A DNA stretch of 64,000 nt from JBBDLF01 sp040879025 (GCA_040879025.1 JBBDLF010000003.1:1-64000); one strand, 5' to 3'. Shown: positions 35,633 through 44,734, counted from the first letter of the stretch. Program-made: numbers and translations. The notes: a model not told the origin generated them from the sequence alone.

Positions 35633-36928
35633 TTACACGCTCCGATGCGCCTTGGCAATTTTTAGTGACGTTGCCGCGGAAACGCCCGCCACCTCCGCGA
35701 ACTCCGGCCACCTGGCAACCGACATCCCAACCTGATCAACGATCAGCTTCGCCCGCCCGGCCTTGATACCCCCCGCCCGCGCCAGACCAATGAAATCCTC
35801 ACTCTCAAATCCGTCCCGCTTGCCATTAATGCTCATTTGGTGCCGACTGGTCCAGAACCCGGAAGGGTTATAGGCATAGGCCACGTCGAATGCCGGTGAC
35901 AATCGCCATTGCCCGGCCTTGTCCATCAGGCAGGCGATGTTCTTCACGTGGTCGTCGTGATTGCGGGCGATCACGTTGAACACGGCGCGGCGAAACTGTT
36001 CTTCCACGTCCGCGGTGGGAGCGCCGAGTTGGCGGAGGGTCTGCAGCGCCTGTTCATAGGAATAGGCGTCCGGCCGGTTGTAGTCGAAATGCCTCATGGC
36101 GCCGAGCGACTGCATGTGCAGCTTGTCACCGCTGTCGGTGCGGTCGAACCGTTTGGTCATGAAGTGGGCGCGGCCGTTCTCGTGGTGCAGGCGGCATTCG
36201 GTCATGGTGATGCCCGCCTCCGCCGCCATCAGGCAATAGGCGTATTCGATCAGTCCAAAACCCATCGGGTCGGCGACTTCGCGGTCCTGGTTGCAGGCGA
36301 CGCCGTCGAATTTCATCAACCAGTAGCCGAAGCCTTCCCCGTGGGGCACCTGCCCGGAACGAAATTCGCCGGTCTTGGGGTTCCACGCCAGAATGGCCTT
36401 GGCCCGGGCGCCGCCCGCCGAGGTGCCTACGCGAATGATATCTTCCATCATCTGCTTGTCATCCACTTCCGTGAATTTGCCGCTGAGGGCGATACGCTCG
36501 TCCAGCACCCGGTTGGCCAATTCCACCAGGCTTGCGACTTCCAACTTCCTGCTGCGGGTGGCCGAACCCAGCAGGGTCGGCTGGAACTCCAGCGCGCCCA
36601 TGCCGCGGGTGCCGATATAGCAAAGCCGTTCCACCGGATTGAAGCTTTCGGGGCTGCGGCCCTGGCTGGCCAGCCACGAATCGATGAGCGCATTGCCGAA
36701 TTTGTCGGGCAGAGAGTCGGCAAGCAGGCCGGGTAATCCCCGGAAGGTGTCGCGAGGCAGGGCGGGGAACTCGTAGGGCTCCTCTCGCAGCGGCATCGTC
36801 AGCGGTGCGATCTCAATGCCGCTGTGCAGGAATTCCGGCGCGTACTGAAACACGCCAATCTCACGGTCGTCGAGCCAGGCGACCGCGCCAATGTCCCGGC
36901 CCCAAAGCACCACGCGGGCGTCGGTCAT
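35633..36928 (-). CDS. hipA: HipA-family kinase toxin (module 1)
   Basis: 431 aa. The nucleotide-binding loop SAGGARAKAIL, the YWLMKFDG strand, the catalytic DDH region (ARNHDDHVKNIACLMD) and the metal-binding LSPAFDVAYAY match HipA kinases, which in E. coli inactivate glutamyl-tRNA synthetase and cause persistence. The ATG overlaps the antitoxin stop by four bases. Target inferred from the family only. Confidence 0.93.
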   Translation of the reverse strand: MTDARVVLWGRDIGAVAWLDDREIGVFQYAPEFLHSGIEIAPLTMPLREEPYEFPALPRDTFRGLPGLLADSLPDKFGNALIDSWLASQGRSPESFNPVERLCYIGTRGMGALEFQPTLLGSATRSRKLEVASLVELANRVLDERIALSGKFTEVDDKQMMEDIIRVGTSAGGARAKAILAWNPKTGEFRSGQVPHGEGFGYWLMKFDGVACNQDREVADPMGFGLIEYAYCLMAAEAGITMTECRLHHENGRAHFMTKRFDRTDSGDKLHMQSLGAMRHFDYNRPDAYSYEQALQTLRQLGAPTADVEEQFRRAVFNVIARNHDDHVKNIACLMDKAGQWRLSPAFDVAYAYNPSGFWTSRHQMSINGKRDGFESEDFIGLARAGGIKAGRAKLIVDQVGMSVARWPEFAEVAGVSAATSLKIAKAHRSV

Positions 36929-37287
36929 TGTTTATCCTGGTGGTCGTCCCAGTGCCAGGGTGCCGGTTCGGGATTTTGGGTGGAGCGGGCCCGCTGGCGC
37001 TCGCGCCCCTTTAAACGGACACGATCGATGGGCCGCACGGCAGGGTCCGGCAGCAGCGTTTCCAGACGGTCCGAAACGCCGAGCGCCTGCAATATGCGAA
37101 TCAACGTGTCCAGGGACACGCCTTTGCCGTTTTCCAGGCGGGTGATGGTGCGGCGGGAGACCCCGGCCTCCTCGGCAAGGCGGGTCTGGTTGATGTTCTT
37201 GCCCAGCCGCAGTGTTTCCACCTGCTTGCCCAGAAAGGCTTCGATGGTTTCAGGCGGAGCGGCGGCGAAATCAATTTTATGAGACAT
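36925..37287 (-). CDS. hipB: XRE-family antitoxin, HipB-like (module 1)
   Basis: 120 aa. A helix-turn-helix near residues 35-75 (NINQTRLAEEAGVSRRTITRLENGKG) is followed by a basic tail longer than in E. coli HipB (88 aa), ending in a WHWDDHQDKQ stretch. It binds and represses its own promoter; three TGAG/CTCA sites upstream support this. First gene of hipBA. Confidence 0.9.
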   Translation of the reverse strand: MSHKIDFAAAPPETIEAFLGKQVETLRLGKNINQTRLAEEAGVSRRTITRLENGKGVSLDTLIRILQALGVSDRLETLLPDPAVRPIDRVRLKGRERQRARSTQNPEPAPWHWDDHQDKQ

Positions 37288-37381
37288 ATATCGCTCGAAA
37301 AACAGGACTATGGCGGATAATGAGTATTATATTACTCACAAAAATATAGTCAAGCTCCGCGATTGAGCAATATATGGCTCA
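37281..37381 (-). promoter_or_regulatory. hipBA promoter with three TGAG-N10-CTCA operators
   Basis: On the minus strand TTGACT (37348-37353), 16 bases and TATAAT (37326-37331) form a strong promoter. Inverted repeats sit at 37321-37338 (TGAGTATTATATTACTCA, over the -10), 37364-37381 (TGAGCAATATATGGCTCA, upstream of the -35) and, with one end mismatch, 37280-37297 over the start codon. Spacing suits cooperative repression by the XRE protein. Confidence 0.85.
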
Positions 37382-37581
37382 CAATATACCTTTTTAAGCC
37401 TTTATAAGCACTCTATGTCTCAATACATCCGCGAAAATAACCATTCGAAACGCACTATCCTACTACGCAGGAGATCCGCGATCACCTGCATTGACAGGGA
37501 TGCAGGCTGTGGTAAAGTGGCGTCCCTGCTGAGCGGGTGGTGGGTATCAGGCCCGCCGAATGGCTCCTCAGTAGTCCCTAT

Positions 37582-37668
37582 GCCCAGGTGGTGAAATTGG
37601 TAGACACGCCAGCTTCAGGTGCTGGTCCTCGCAAGGGGGTGGAGGTTCAAGTCCTCTCCTGGGCACCA
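37582..37668 (+). tRNA. tRNA-Leu (anticodon CAG)
   Basis: 87 bases including encoded CCA. Acceptor GCCCAGG pairs with CCTGGGC; anticodon arm CCAGC-TTCAGGT-GCTGG gives CAG; a long variable arm (class II) and T arm GGAGGTTCAAGTCCTCT are present. The accessory island begins eight bases beyond its 3' end, on the side typical of integrases that use tRNA genes. Confidence 0.97.
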
Positions 37669-37675
37669 AACATGT

Positions 37676-38194
37676 TTAATCCTCCCTACTTCTCCTGCTT
37701 AACCGCAATATCCGTTTTCTGATTTCATCTTCCGGTAACCGGACCAGTGGATCGTCCTGGAACTTCATGAGCGCATCACGCAACAGCCAATGAGGTGTAC
37801 CTGTGAGCGCCTCAAGCTGGTCAATGGCCCAAAGTATGCCATGGGTTTCGATTCCAAGACTCTCCGCCCTGACTTTCATCGGAGCATCCCCGGTAAATAG
37901 AATCGACGCGCTGATATTTCCGGCCAAAACCAGCGCGAAACAATCGTTCATTTTCAGCCTCCGCACTTGATTGAAGTGCGCAGCCGCTCGCAGCACTTGT
38001 TCTCCAGGCAACGTAACGATTTCCATGCCTGCATCGATCATCATGCGCTTTTCACGGTCAGTAAAGGACACAAGTTCATCATCAAAAAGTGGTTGAGGCA
38101 TCACAAACGAAAACGGCAGCTCAAAGATTGCTCTTAGAAGTCCTCCCTTTTTCAGATCTATCAAACAAAAACTGTCACTGACGATTATTCGCAT
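37676..38194 (-). CDS. PIN-like domain protein next to an XRE-ImmA regulator
   Basis: 172 aa. MRIIVSDSFCLIDLKKGGLL has the opening Asp of a PIN nuclease (VSDSFCLIDL), then RRLKMNDCFALVLA and ASILFTGDAPMKVRAE supply later acidic residues. This matches DUF3368/PIN-type ribonucleases. ATG 38194 follows four codons after the frame opening and overlaps the upstream XRE-ImmA gene by 20 bases, indicating a two-gene operon. RNA target unknown; toxin role is inferred. Confidence 0.75.
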   Translation of the reverse strand: MRIIVSDSFCLIDLKKGGLLRAIFELPFSFVMPQPLFDDELVSFTDREKRMMIDAGMEIVTLPGEQVLRAAAHFNQVRRLKMNDCFALVLAGNISASILFTGDAPMKVRAESLGIETHGILWAIDQLEALTGTPHWLLRDALMKFQDDPLVRLPEDEIRKRILRLSRRSRED

Positions 38195-39266
38195 CTTCTT
38201 CTGCAAACCCTTTCATCACCTGCTCTACCTCATAGTAGGGTTTCTGCAGAAATTCAGATGCTTTGCCTGGTGAAATCAGCTGTTCGGATAACGCCCAGTA
38301 GCACAGCCGTTGAAATCTTTTGGGTTGTTCAAATTTTCCCACGTTATCTGCTTCTTCGAGCGGCTCCGGTTCCACTTTTCTCCACGATCTGCCAACGGTT
38401 TGAAATGCATAGGCCACCGCGGACTCGCTGAGAATACCCGCCTGCTTAAGTCGCATCAGCATGGCCGCTGCCGATACACGGTACATACGCTTTAATTGCA
38501 TTAACTCGGGATAGCTGACAATCCGTCGCTGGTGACCGATCTCCTCCTTGAGGTGAATACCATCGACAAGGAACGAGCCTGCAAATACGTCCGCAGCCCT
38601 CTCCTGGTCTGCCGGAGACTTCTCGTCAATCAGCCTGTGTGCCAACTCATGCGCGAGAGTGAATCGTCTTCGTTCCAGACCCATAGCGGAATTGACCACA
38701 ACTACAGGTACGTCTTCCTTGCCATCCTCTCTACCCACCAGACAGGTCAAACCGGAAACCCGTTCCGGTAAGGCAATAACTATTACCTTGATACCTTTTT
38801 CCTCAAGCAACTCGGTCATATCAGGAATGGGGTCGGTGCCAAGATCCCATTCCTCCCTCAGTTTTTTCGCCAGCGCTTCGGCGTTGTCTACACTGCGAAG
38901 GTATTCAGGTCCGAAAGGTTCGTGCCAGTCCGCGCTTTCCAAATTCAGAATTTCCTCAACAGACAAATACCGTTCCACACATTCAAGTATAGTTGCCTCC
39001 ACCCGGGAGCGGTCCTTCACGGTAGCACTTGATTTCTTTCGAAATTCGACGCCACACAGTTCACGGACCTGATTGCTGAGGAAGTATTCAACAGACACGT
39101 CCAATTCGCGCGACAGCGCGGTAAGGACATCGGAAGCAGGCATCATTTCATCGCGCTCATACTTTCCGATTGCCTGTGCACTGACACGTCTGTCGAGGGC
39201 TTCGGAGAGCCCCCGCAGAGAATATCCGGCTTTTTTCCTCGCCAGCTTTAATCGTTCGCCAAACAT
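38175..39266 (-). CDS. XRE regulator fused to ImmA/IrrE metallopeptidase
   Basis: 363 aa. Residues 1-65 are an HTH (RLKLARKKAGYSLRGLSEAL). Residues about 150-260 hold an ImmA-like zinc peptidase with HELAH (RRFTLAHELAHRLID) and a downstream ERAADVFAGSFL. COG2856 proteins of this form act as antitoxin/repressor cut or regulated on stress. Here it is first in an operon with the PIN-like gene, the arrangement seen in ImmA-linked toxin pairs. Confidence 0.88.
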   Translation of the reverse strand: MFGERLKLARKKAGYSLRGLSEALDRRVSAQAIGKYERDEMMPASDVLTALSRELDVSVEYFLSNQVRELCGVEFRKKSSATVKDRSRVEATILECVERYLSVEEILNLESADWHEPFGPEYLRSVDNAEALAKKLREEWDLGTDPIPDMTELLEEKGIKVIVIALPERVSGLTCLVGREDGKEDVPVVVVNSAMGLERRRFTLAHELAHRLIDEKSPADQERAADVFAGSFLVDGIHLKEEIGHQRRIVSYPELMQLKRMYRVSAAAMLMRLKQAGILSESAVAYAFQTVGRSWRKVEPEPLEEADNVGKFEQPKRFQRLCYWALSEQLISPGKASEFLQKPYYEVEQVMKGFAEEDANNRQ

Positions 39267-39286
39267 ACTTGACCCCCGAAACCTGA

Positions 39287-39345
39287 TGGTTTACATTATT
39301 GTTTTTGTTCGGCTAATCGTAAACCACACTTGTGCTATTTGTCAA
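39287..39345 (-). promoter_or_regulatory. Promoter/operator of the XRE-ImmA operon
   Basis: On the minus strand TTGACA (39340-39345), 18 bases and TACGAT (39316-39321). Perfect inverted arms TGGTTTAC (39287-39294) and GTAAACCA (39319-39326) are 32 bases centre to centre (three helical turns), one overlapping the -10. This suits looping or cooperative autorepression by the XRE domain. Confidence 0.75.
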
Positions 39346-39375
39346 CCATAGGGCGCTCCAAGGATAACGTGTCGT

Positions 39376-40308
39376 ATGCCAAAAACTGACGCAGCAACTA
39401 ATAGCAGAGTACTACCGGAGCGGAAAATACGCGAACAACTACAGGAAATTGGTCGGCAGCTGGATCGCCGCCAGTATCCGCTAATCTACAATGGCGGAGT
39501 CGTAAGACCCGGGGACTCCACCATTGATTCACCAGCACCGGGCGAGGCAGTTGACCATGACAGTAAAAGATCGAGAAGATCCACAACCAGATCGGGGAAA
39601 AGGACCTCCCGACGGCAAGGGCCGGCCAGTCGACCCGGGTCGTCAGGTCGAGCACCATCGCTCATCAACACAGAGCTTCGTGAAACGTATGCAGCCCAGT
39701 TAGATGAGTTGTACAGCGCTTATCCTGGCACCAAAATCTGGTATCAGGCAGAAGGTTTGTGGCTACTTACCGAGAGTATAATTTTACCAAACCTTGGGAA
39801 GAAGGCCACATTCTTCACCGCTCTACCGTATTCCGATGCCTGGTTTCAAAAAAGTTGGGGATTCTGGGCTACCTCTGTGTCATGGGAGTGGATCGGTCCG
39901 CGCCATACCAATTTTCCCGACGGCTCCATATGCGCTTTTGAGCCCACAGACCGCACGTGGATGCCCGGTGGCAATATAGTCAAGCTGCTCGATCTCTACA
40001 CCTTGTGGGCGTTGCGTCATGAACATTTGAGGAAGTTGGGAAGATGGCCAGGCCATCAATATGTTCCTTGGGTATACGAGAGAACGGAAGAGCTGCAAGA
40101 TGAGGAATTTTGCGGTTGCGGCGCGGAGCGGCGATATCGAGATTGCTGCAAAAACGGTGACCTGGCCCAGTCCAGGCTTGAAGCCAGTATGCGCTTTTTA
40201 CGCTTTACTGGTGGTAATGCAATAAGGTCACCCAACCCTGAAATCTGTAGCTTTATGTCGATTAGAAAGGAGCCCCCTCGGATGGACACTGTTCTTGGCT
40301 TCCTTTAG
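39376..40308 (+). CDS. E2-like (ubiquitin-conjugating fold) protein with C-terminal Cys cluster
   Basis: 310 aa. Residues about 97-240 have the E2 hallmark: RHTNFPDGSICAFEP (H177, N179, candidate catalytic C186), then a TW...PGG turn and helix NIVKLLDLYTLWALRH, mirroring HPN-x-GxICLD...W.P in eukaryotic E2s. The end has CGCG...RYRDCC (C246, C248, C257, C258), a SEC-C-like zinc site. The N-terminal 95 residues include a Ser/Arg-rich stretch that may be a linker or a frame artefact. No E1 or JAB gene adjoins. It lies head-to-head with XRE-ImmA. Confidence 0.62.
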   Translation: MPKTDAATNSRVLPERKIREQLQEIGRQLDRRQYPLIYNGGVVRPGDSTIDSPAPGEAVDHDSKRSRRSTTRSGKRTSRRQGPASRPGSSGRAPSLINTELRETYAAQLDELYSAYPGTKIWYQAEGLWLLTESIILPNLGKKATFFTALPYSDAWFQKSWGFWATSVSWEWIGPRHTNFPDGSICAFEPTDRTWMPGGNIVKLLDLYTLWALRHEHLRKLGRWPGHQYVPWVYERTEELQDEEFCGCGAERRYRDCCKNGDLAQSRLEASMRFLRFTGGNAIRSPNPEICSFMSIRKEPPRMDTVLGFL

Positions 40309-40452
40309 GACCTGAAGGCTCCTATGTAGTGGCATAACGGACTGCGTTCCCCAGGTCATGAGATGTTGTCACCGGCAACACTCCACTTGAACTACCGAGA
40401 AAAATAGCGAAGACGATTGGTTCCCCCTCCTAATTCGCAGACCTATTACATA

Positions 40453-41010
40453 TCAATCGACCGTAATCCCCTCTTCTTTCCCTTTGTCAAGGACACCAAG
40501 CAGCACCAGACATTGTTTTTCAGTGGGAATTTTAGAGGGAATCTGCATTGCAACTTTGACAATCCCAATCTCCTTAGGAGTTAACACCGCTCTCTCGACA
40601 AGAACCTGATGAAGCTGCTTCCACTTTTCGGCAGGTATTGCGAGCACACATCGCTGGGCCTCGATACCATTATCAATCCGCTGGGTCTGCCTCGCGGTCC
40701 GCTCCTCTGCATCCTTCTGATCTGGAGATAATAGTTGAGTGTTAAATTCTGCCGGGACTCGCTTTTCCATTTCATTTATCCGGTTTTGAATACGAGTCCA
40801 GCAAGCATCCTTGTAGTAGTGTTTTATGCCCTTAGTGCCACGCAATTGTCTGTACACAGCACGAAGGGTCAGGGTCCGATGCGCAATAGGGTCCTTTTCT
40901 ATGGAAAGGCCAATTTTAAAGAATTGTTGCCGCCGGCGGCCCCGAAGGGAAGCAAAGCCTTCGCCAAGACCTCCTGGGCCGGCGAAAAGATCGATTATAG
41001 GAATAGGCAC
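40453..41010 (-). pseudogene. Fusion remnant: C5-methyltransferase N terminus joined to another protein's C terminus
   Basis: 185 codons. Residues 1-65 are the start of a Dcm-type cytosine methyltransferase (motif I IDLFAGPGGLGEGF, then LSIEKDPIAHRTLTLRAVYR). The catalytic PC motif IV and all later motifs are missing. From about residue 70 the sequence changes to a different protein end (QRIDNGIEAQ; LTPKEIGIVKVAMQIPSKIP), which I think resembles the AIPR abortive-infection family; that assignment is weak. The frame is unbroken at the junction, as if by deletion. Confidence 0.65.
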
Positions 41011-41408
41011 TTGATCCTTCCTTCTGGATGCCCCGTCATCAAAAAGCTCTCACTACACGAATCGGGGATGGCTGCAAACGAGCAATCCCATACAGAATGT
41101 ACAACCTCAATAGAATATTCAGAGTGGACGTTTCAAAGACCGGCGCCTGGTGTCTTTTTCGCGCGCTACCTGACTTCTAATCCTTAACCCATTTTACATG
41201 GTTTTGACGGGTTTGTGGTGTTTTGTCTACACGAAACTTTTTTATCACTGCCATCATATTTTTCCTTTAGAAGTACGTATAAATCTAACTCCAGTTGCCT
41301 AGCTGAATTGGCAGACACTTTCCGCTGGCTGCAACAATACACCTATGCTGACAATTAAGCGCTCTATCAAGGTAGCCAATTTTTGCATCTCCAATTAAGA
41401 CGCATAAA
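41011..41408. other. AT-rich intergenic stretch without a gene
   Basis: About 400 bases with no frame I can recognise on either strand. It lies between the methyltransferase remnant and the HEPN remnant and is likely decayed island DNA. Confidence 0.5.
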
Positions 41409-41593
41409 TTACCTGCTACTGCGCCGATTACCTTCCATAAAAGCCTTCTGAGATAGCGCTTCGTTAAAACCGCTGATTAGCTTGCGTTCTACTTGCTGCC
41501 TGTCCTCTGCAAGAATGGAGACATGCAACCTTATAGACTGGTTATCGGGCAGGATTTCTCGGAGAGTCTGGTGCAAAGCTTCTGCGTTGACTC
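41409..41593 (-). pseudogene. N-terminal remnant of a HEPN-family gene (third copy)
   Basis: In the frame ending at TAA 41409-41411, the translation VNAEALHQTLREILPDNQSIRLH matches the start of the complete HEPN gene at 56811-57470 (VNAEALHNSFRELREGLSENQSIRLH) and then diverges into unrelated residues. GTG has become GTC, so no start remains. It lies just after the TPR gene on the same strand. Confidence 0.6.
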
Positions 41594-41609
41594 CATACCT
41601 CTCCTGAAC

Positions 41610-43244
41610 CTAATTACCCACAACACACCCACCGCCGGCTATCCGCGCTTCCAACTCATCAAGCTGTCTTCCGAATGCCTCCACCCCATCAGCCAATAGC
41701 GCCAACGCCACTTCTCTGCTCATCGTTCCGTCAACAAACTGCTCCTCGTTCTCTGCGACTGCCGATAAGGCGATTCGAGAATTGGCAATCCACTCCGCCG
41801 CCTGGTCCTGTTCTCCCTGCTCACACAGCAACCTGGCAGCATTGTGTCCACCCGACACACCGGCGAATCGAAAACCATCCCCTAAGGCATGTGCCATCTG
41901 GTTAAAAGAAATAGCCGCCTGTACGTCCTGCTCCACCCCCCAGCCCTGTTCGTACAGGGCGCCAACAATTTGGGCACAACCGGGATGGCCTGTTTGAACG
42001 CAGCGGGCACCTATGGAAGCGGCTTGCGCATAACTTTCAGCTTGCACATGTTGAGCCACTGACCGGAAAAGGTCGTTTCTATATTTGTGCAACCGCTCGG
42101 CTTGATCCCCCGCCCTCTCGTGGCCCAGACGAATCGCCAAGCCGTAGGAAACGATAGCCTGGCCGATCTGATCCAAATTTTCGTACACGATCCCAAGGTT
42201 ATAACTTGCGTTCCGTGCCGAACTGTCGTTAAACGCGAGTACCGCCCGATACTCGGCCGCCGCTTCTTCGTAGCGAGCCAGAATCTGCAAGGCGTAGGCT
42301 ATACGGTAACGAATGCTCGATTCGTTACCGCCCAGTTTCAATGCTGCCTGGTAATAAGTTAGCGCCTCTTCATATTGTTCAATGCGGCCAAGTGCGATTC
42401 CCAGATTCAGGTTGTACTGCAGGTTGCTTGGGACCAGGCGCCGGGCATCCCGGAATAACTCCACGGCTCTTTCGAACTCCTCCCTGGTATTGAGGTATTC
42501 GCCATAAGCATTGTGTGAATAGGCATTTTCAGGATCAACGGTTATTGCCGTACCGAAAGCCTCTTCGGCCAGCTCATGCTCGTCCCTCATCCTCAGTAAT
42601 GTCGCTACCGCGACATAGGTAGGGGCGTAATACGGGCTGAGTTCGATTGCCGCTGCCAGCACTGACTCGGCTGCTTCGAAGTCGGAGCGGGAAAGATAGA
42701 CATATGCCAGGTTGCTATAGATGGCGCCATCGGAAGGGTCCAGCGCCAGCGCCTGGCGATAAAGCGCTTCAGCTTCTCCAAGCTGGTTCCTGCTTTTATG
42801 GATGATGGCCAGATTTGAATAAAGAGTGGCACTCCGGACGCCCAGGCTCTCGGCCTTGCGGTATTGCTCCTCTTCGAGTGTTGTGTTCCCTTCCAGACCG
42901 TAAATGACGCCAAGGTTCATATAGGCGTCCCCGAATTCCGGATCTGTTTCGATGGCCTTCAGGTATTGGGTTTTGGCTTCGGGATAGCGACCCGTGAAGT
43001 AGTACGTATTGCCTAGCTGGAAGTAAGCACCAGCCAGTCCAGAGTCCGCCTGGATAACACGTTTCAGCGCTGTCTCGGCTTCGAGATATTCGCCATTAAA
43101 CAAAGCATCGTCAGCGGCACTCAACAACTGTTCGACAATGTCCTCAGTTACGGCCGTGTCTGGAGGGGCTTCGGAAGAAGTGCTGGAGCAGGCGATAATC
43201 AGAGGCAGAAGCAGGCAAGTCAGCGTTTTTATTATTGTTGTCAT
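41610..43244 (-). CDS. TPR-repeat lipoprotein
   Basis: 544 aa. The N terminus MTTIIKTLTCLLLPLIIACS is a lipoprotein signal (lipobox LIIAC, C19). About ten TPR units follow (AYFQLGNTYYFTGRYPEAKTQY is typical), ending in a Sel1-like unit (GALYEQGWGVEQDVQAAISF). Such proteins are periplasmic scaffolds; the partner is unknown. ATG 43244 is preferred: the frame extends to 43751 but there it runs antiphase through the Fic pseudogene. The first codons and leader recur, truncated, at 49329-49520. Confidence 0.85.
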   Translation of the reverse strand: MTTIIKTLTCLLLPLIIACSSTSSEAPPDTAVTEDIVEQLLSAADDALFNGEYLEAETALKRVIQADSGLAGAYFQLGNTYYFTGRYPEAKTQYLKAIETDPEFGDAYMNLGVIYGLEGNTTLEEEQYRKAESLGVRSATLYSNLAIIHKSRNQLGEAEALYRQALALDPSDGAIYSNLAYVYLSRSDFEAAESVLAAAIELSPYYAPTYVAVATLLRMRDEHELAEEAFGTAITVDPENAYSHNAYGEYLNTREEFERAVELFRDARRLVPSNLQYNLNLGIALGRIEQYEEALTYYQAALKLGGNESSIRYRIAYALQILARYEEAAAEYRAVLAFNDSSARNASYNLGIVYENLDQIGQAIVSYGLAIRLGHERAGDQAERLHKYRNDLFRSVAQHVQAESYAQAASIGARCVQTGHPGCAQIVGALYEQGWGVEQDVQAAISFNQMAHALGDGFRFAGVSGGHNAARLLCEQGEQDQAAEWIANSRIALSAVAENEEQFVDGTMSREVALALLADGVEAFGRQLDELEARIAGGGCVVGN

Positions 43245-43617
43245 AGGGTCCCCCGGGATGGACCTGAGTACTTTGAGGCCAGGATAGACCCTATCCCAAA
43301 ATGCAGGGGATGGGAAGCCGTGTCGCCGCGCTTGCCCGCGAATAGTTGCATTTTCACAGTAACCCCAGTTCTCTTCTTCTTTGCGGACCGGCACCACCAT
43401 CGGTGGCTGCATCGCATCGACCGGAACAAAATAGATCTGGGCAAGGGAAAGCGCATGCTGGTCAAGGAAGGAAAGTATCTTCCCGAGTATGGGATCACCG
43501 TTCCGAAAACTTTTAGCGAAGGGAGCCAGGATGGCTTTTAGTGCTGCCAATGGCGGATACAGCAGATCGTCAGCAAAATTTGTGCTGTGCTGCGCCGCGC
43601 CATTGCACGCCATGTGC
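43245..43617. other. Leader region upstream of the TPR gene
   Basis: 373 bases without a recognisable gene. Its first 80 bases are similar to those upstream of the truncated lipoprotein copy at 49.4 kb (shared AGGCCAGGATA and CCCAAAATG-type blocks), so the duplicated unit included the promoter or leader. Confidence 0.55.
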
Positions 43618-44206
43618 CTACGAGCGGACAAATTCAAAGAATGGACCGTAATCATGACCGTCCGCCGCATGAAGCGCGTCGATATATCTTCGCCTCGTCT
43701 CATTGGCATCGACCAGATTGGCCTGCCCCCAGCTAAAGCGCTCTTTCCCAAGGCCGACCAGGAGCAAATCCGCGGCTATGCGCGAATGACGGCCATTGCC
43801 ATTGGGGAATGGATGAATCTGCACCAGCCGATGAGAAAATCGCGCTGCGATTTCATCAGGCTCATAGGTCTTGTGCTCCACCCAATACCGGCAATCCTGA
43901 AGAAGCTGCCGCAGGGTCCATACTGATGCGGTAAGCCTCGACACCGATATTGCGCTCGGACTGGCAATATTCGCCAGCCCAGCGCCAGACGTTTCCGAAC
44001 ATCCGCTTGTGCGGCTGCTTTAGAAAGTCCTCGGAAAGCACATTGCGCTTCTGCCTGGATACCCAAGCCTCGGCTTCCAGAATATTGCGCTGCTCGGCCT
44101 CGTTCAACTCGGAGCGCAATGTGATATAGGACAGAATAAGTTGCTGCCTTTCCTCTTCCGTCAGCGGAGTTGCGTCCTTGTCTTCTTCCGCGAGGGGATC
44201 AGTCAT
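43618..44206 (-). pseudogene. Mobile mystery protein B (Fic family), frameshifted
   Basis: The start MTDPLAEEDKDATPLTEEER overlaps the mmpA stop by eight bases. The frame runs to NIGVEAYRISMD and then is lost; it resumes one base shifted as LRQLLQDCRYWVEHKTYEPDEI, leading to the intact Fic motif HPFPNGNGRHSR and ending FEFVRS. One extra C in the CCC run (43914-43916 on the plus strand as GGG) explains it: removing one restores MDLRQLL. This is either a true mutation or a sequencing error. Confidence 0.85.
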
Positions 44207-44672
44207 GTGTCTCCTTCCATAGCTCAGAACCGGACTTTTCGGCGATCTGCCGCAGCAGTTGCTCGAACTGCTCCTTTTCGTCTTCATCAGACACGGATTG
44301 CGCTTCGAGCGCCATATGATGACCGGTAACGGAGAGGCGCTTACGCGCAATCCGGCGTGCGCGCTCCATGACCAGCTCTTGCAACGGCTGTCTCGGCACG
44401 AAGGCGTAGACCAGTTTGCAGTCCAGCGCGCGCGCCGCTCGTTCAAGCGTGTCCAGAGTGATTGCCCCTTTCTGTTCAGCTTTCTCGATTTCCACGGCGC
44501 GCGGCTGGCTGAAGCCCATGCGCCCGGCAAGCTGGGCGGTCGTCATGCCCAGGGCTTCACGGATAGCCTTGATCCAGCCGCGCGGCGGCCGCGCCAGCGC
44601 GTCATTGCTACGCAGGAAGTCCAGGCGTTTATCCAGTTGTTTGCGTGCCTGGGCACGATCAGATGCACGCAT
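44199..44672 (-). CDS. Mobile mystery protein A, XRE family
   Basis: 157 aa. An HTH near residues 35-90 (MTTAQLAGRMGFSQPRAVEIEKAEQKG) follows the family's basic start (RKQLDKRLDFLRSND). These proteins always pair with the Fic-type protein B; together they look like a toxin-antitoxin module carried on mobile DNA. It likely represses the operon promoter upstream, where a palindrome overlaps the -10. Confidence 0.88.
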   Translation of the reverse strand: MRASDRAQARKQLDKRLDFLRSNDALARPPRGWIKAIREALGMTTAQLAGRMGFSQPRAVEIEKAEQKGAITLDTLERAARALDCKLVYAFVPRQPLQELVMERARRIARKRLSVTGHHMALEAQSVSDEDEKEQFEQLLRQIAEKSGSELWKETHD

Positions 44673-44705
44673 TTTAATAACCTATTCCTAATTTAAGGCG
44701 CATTT

Positions 44706-44734
44706 AAAATAGGGTATACCTTATTATTTATCAA
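44706..44734 (-). promoter_or_regulatory. Mobile mystery A/B promoter and operator
   Basis: On the minus strand TTGATA (44729-44734), 17 bases and TATTTT (44706-44711). A near-perfect dyad AATAGGGTATACCTTATT (44708-44725, core GGTATACC) overlaps spacer and -10. It is AT-rich and 34 bases before the start. Confidence 0.7.

Noticed and set aside
37582..37668. Direct repeat of the tRNA-Leu 3' end marking the island's far border
   Set aside because: I looked for GTCCTCTCCTGGGCACCA further on; only short chance matches such as CTCCTGGGCC near 40969 occur.
43245..43751. 169-residue N-terminal extension of the TPR protein
   Set aside because: It would place a lipoprotein signal in the middle of the protein and overlaps the Fic pseudogene in another frame; ATG 43244 is far better.
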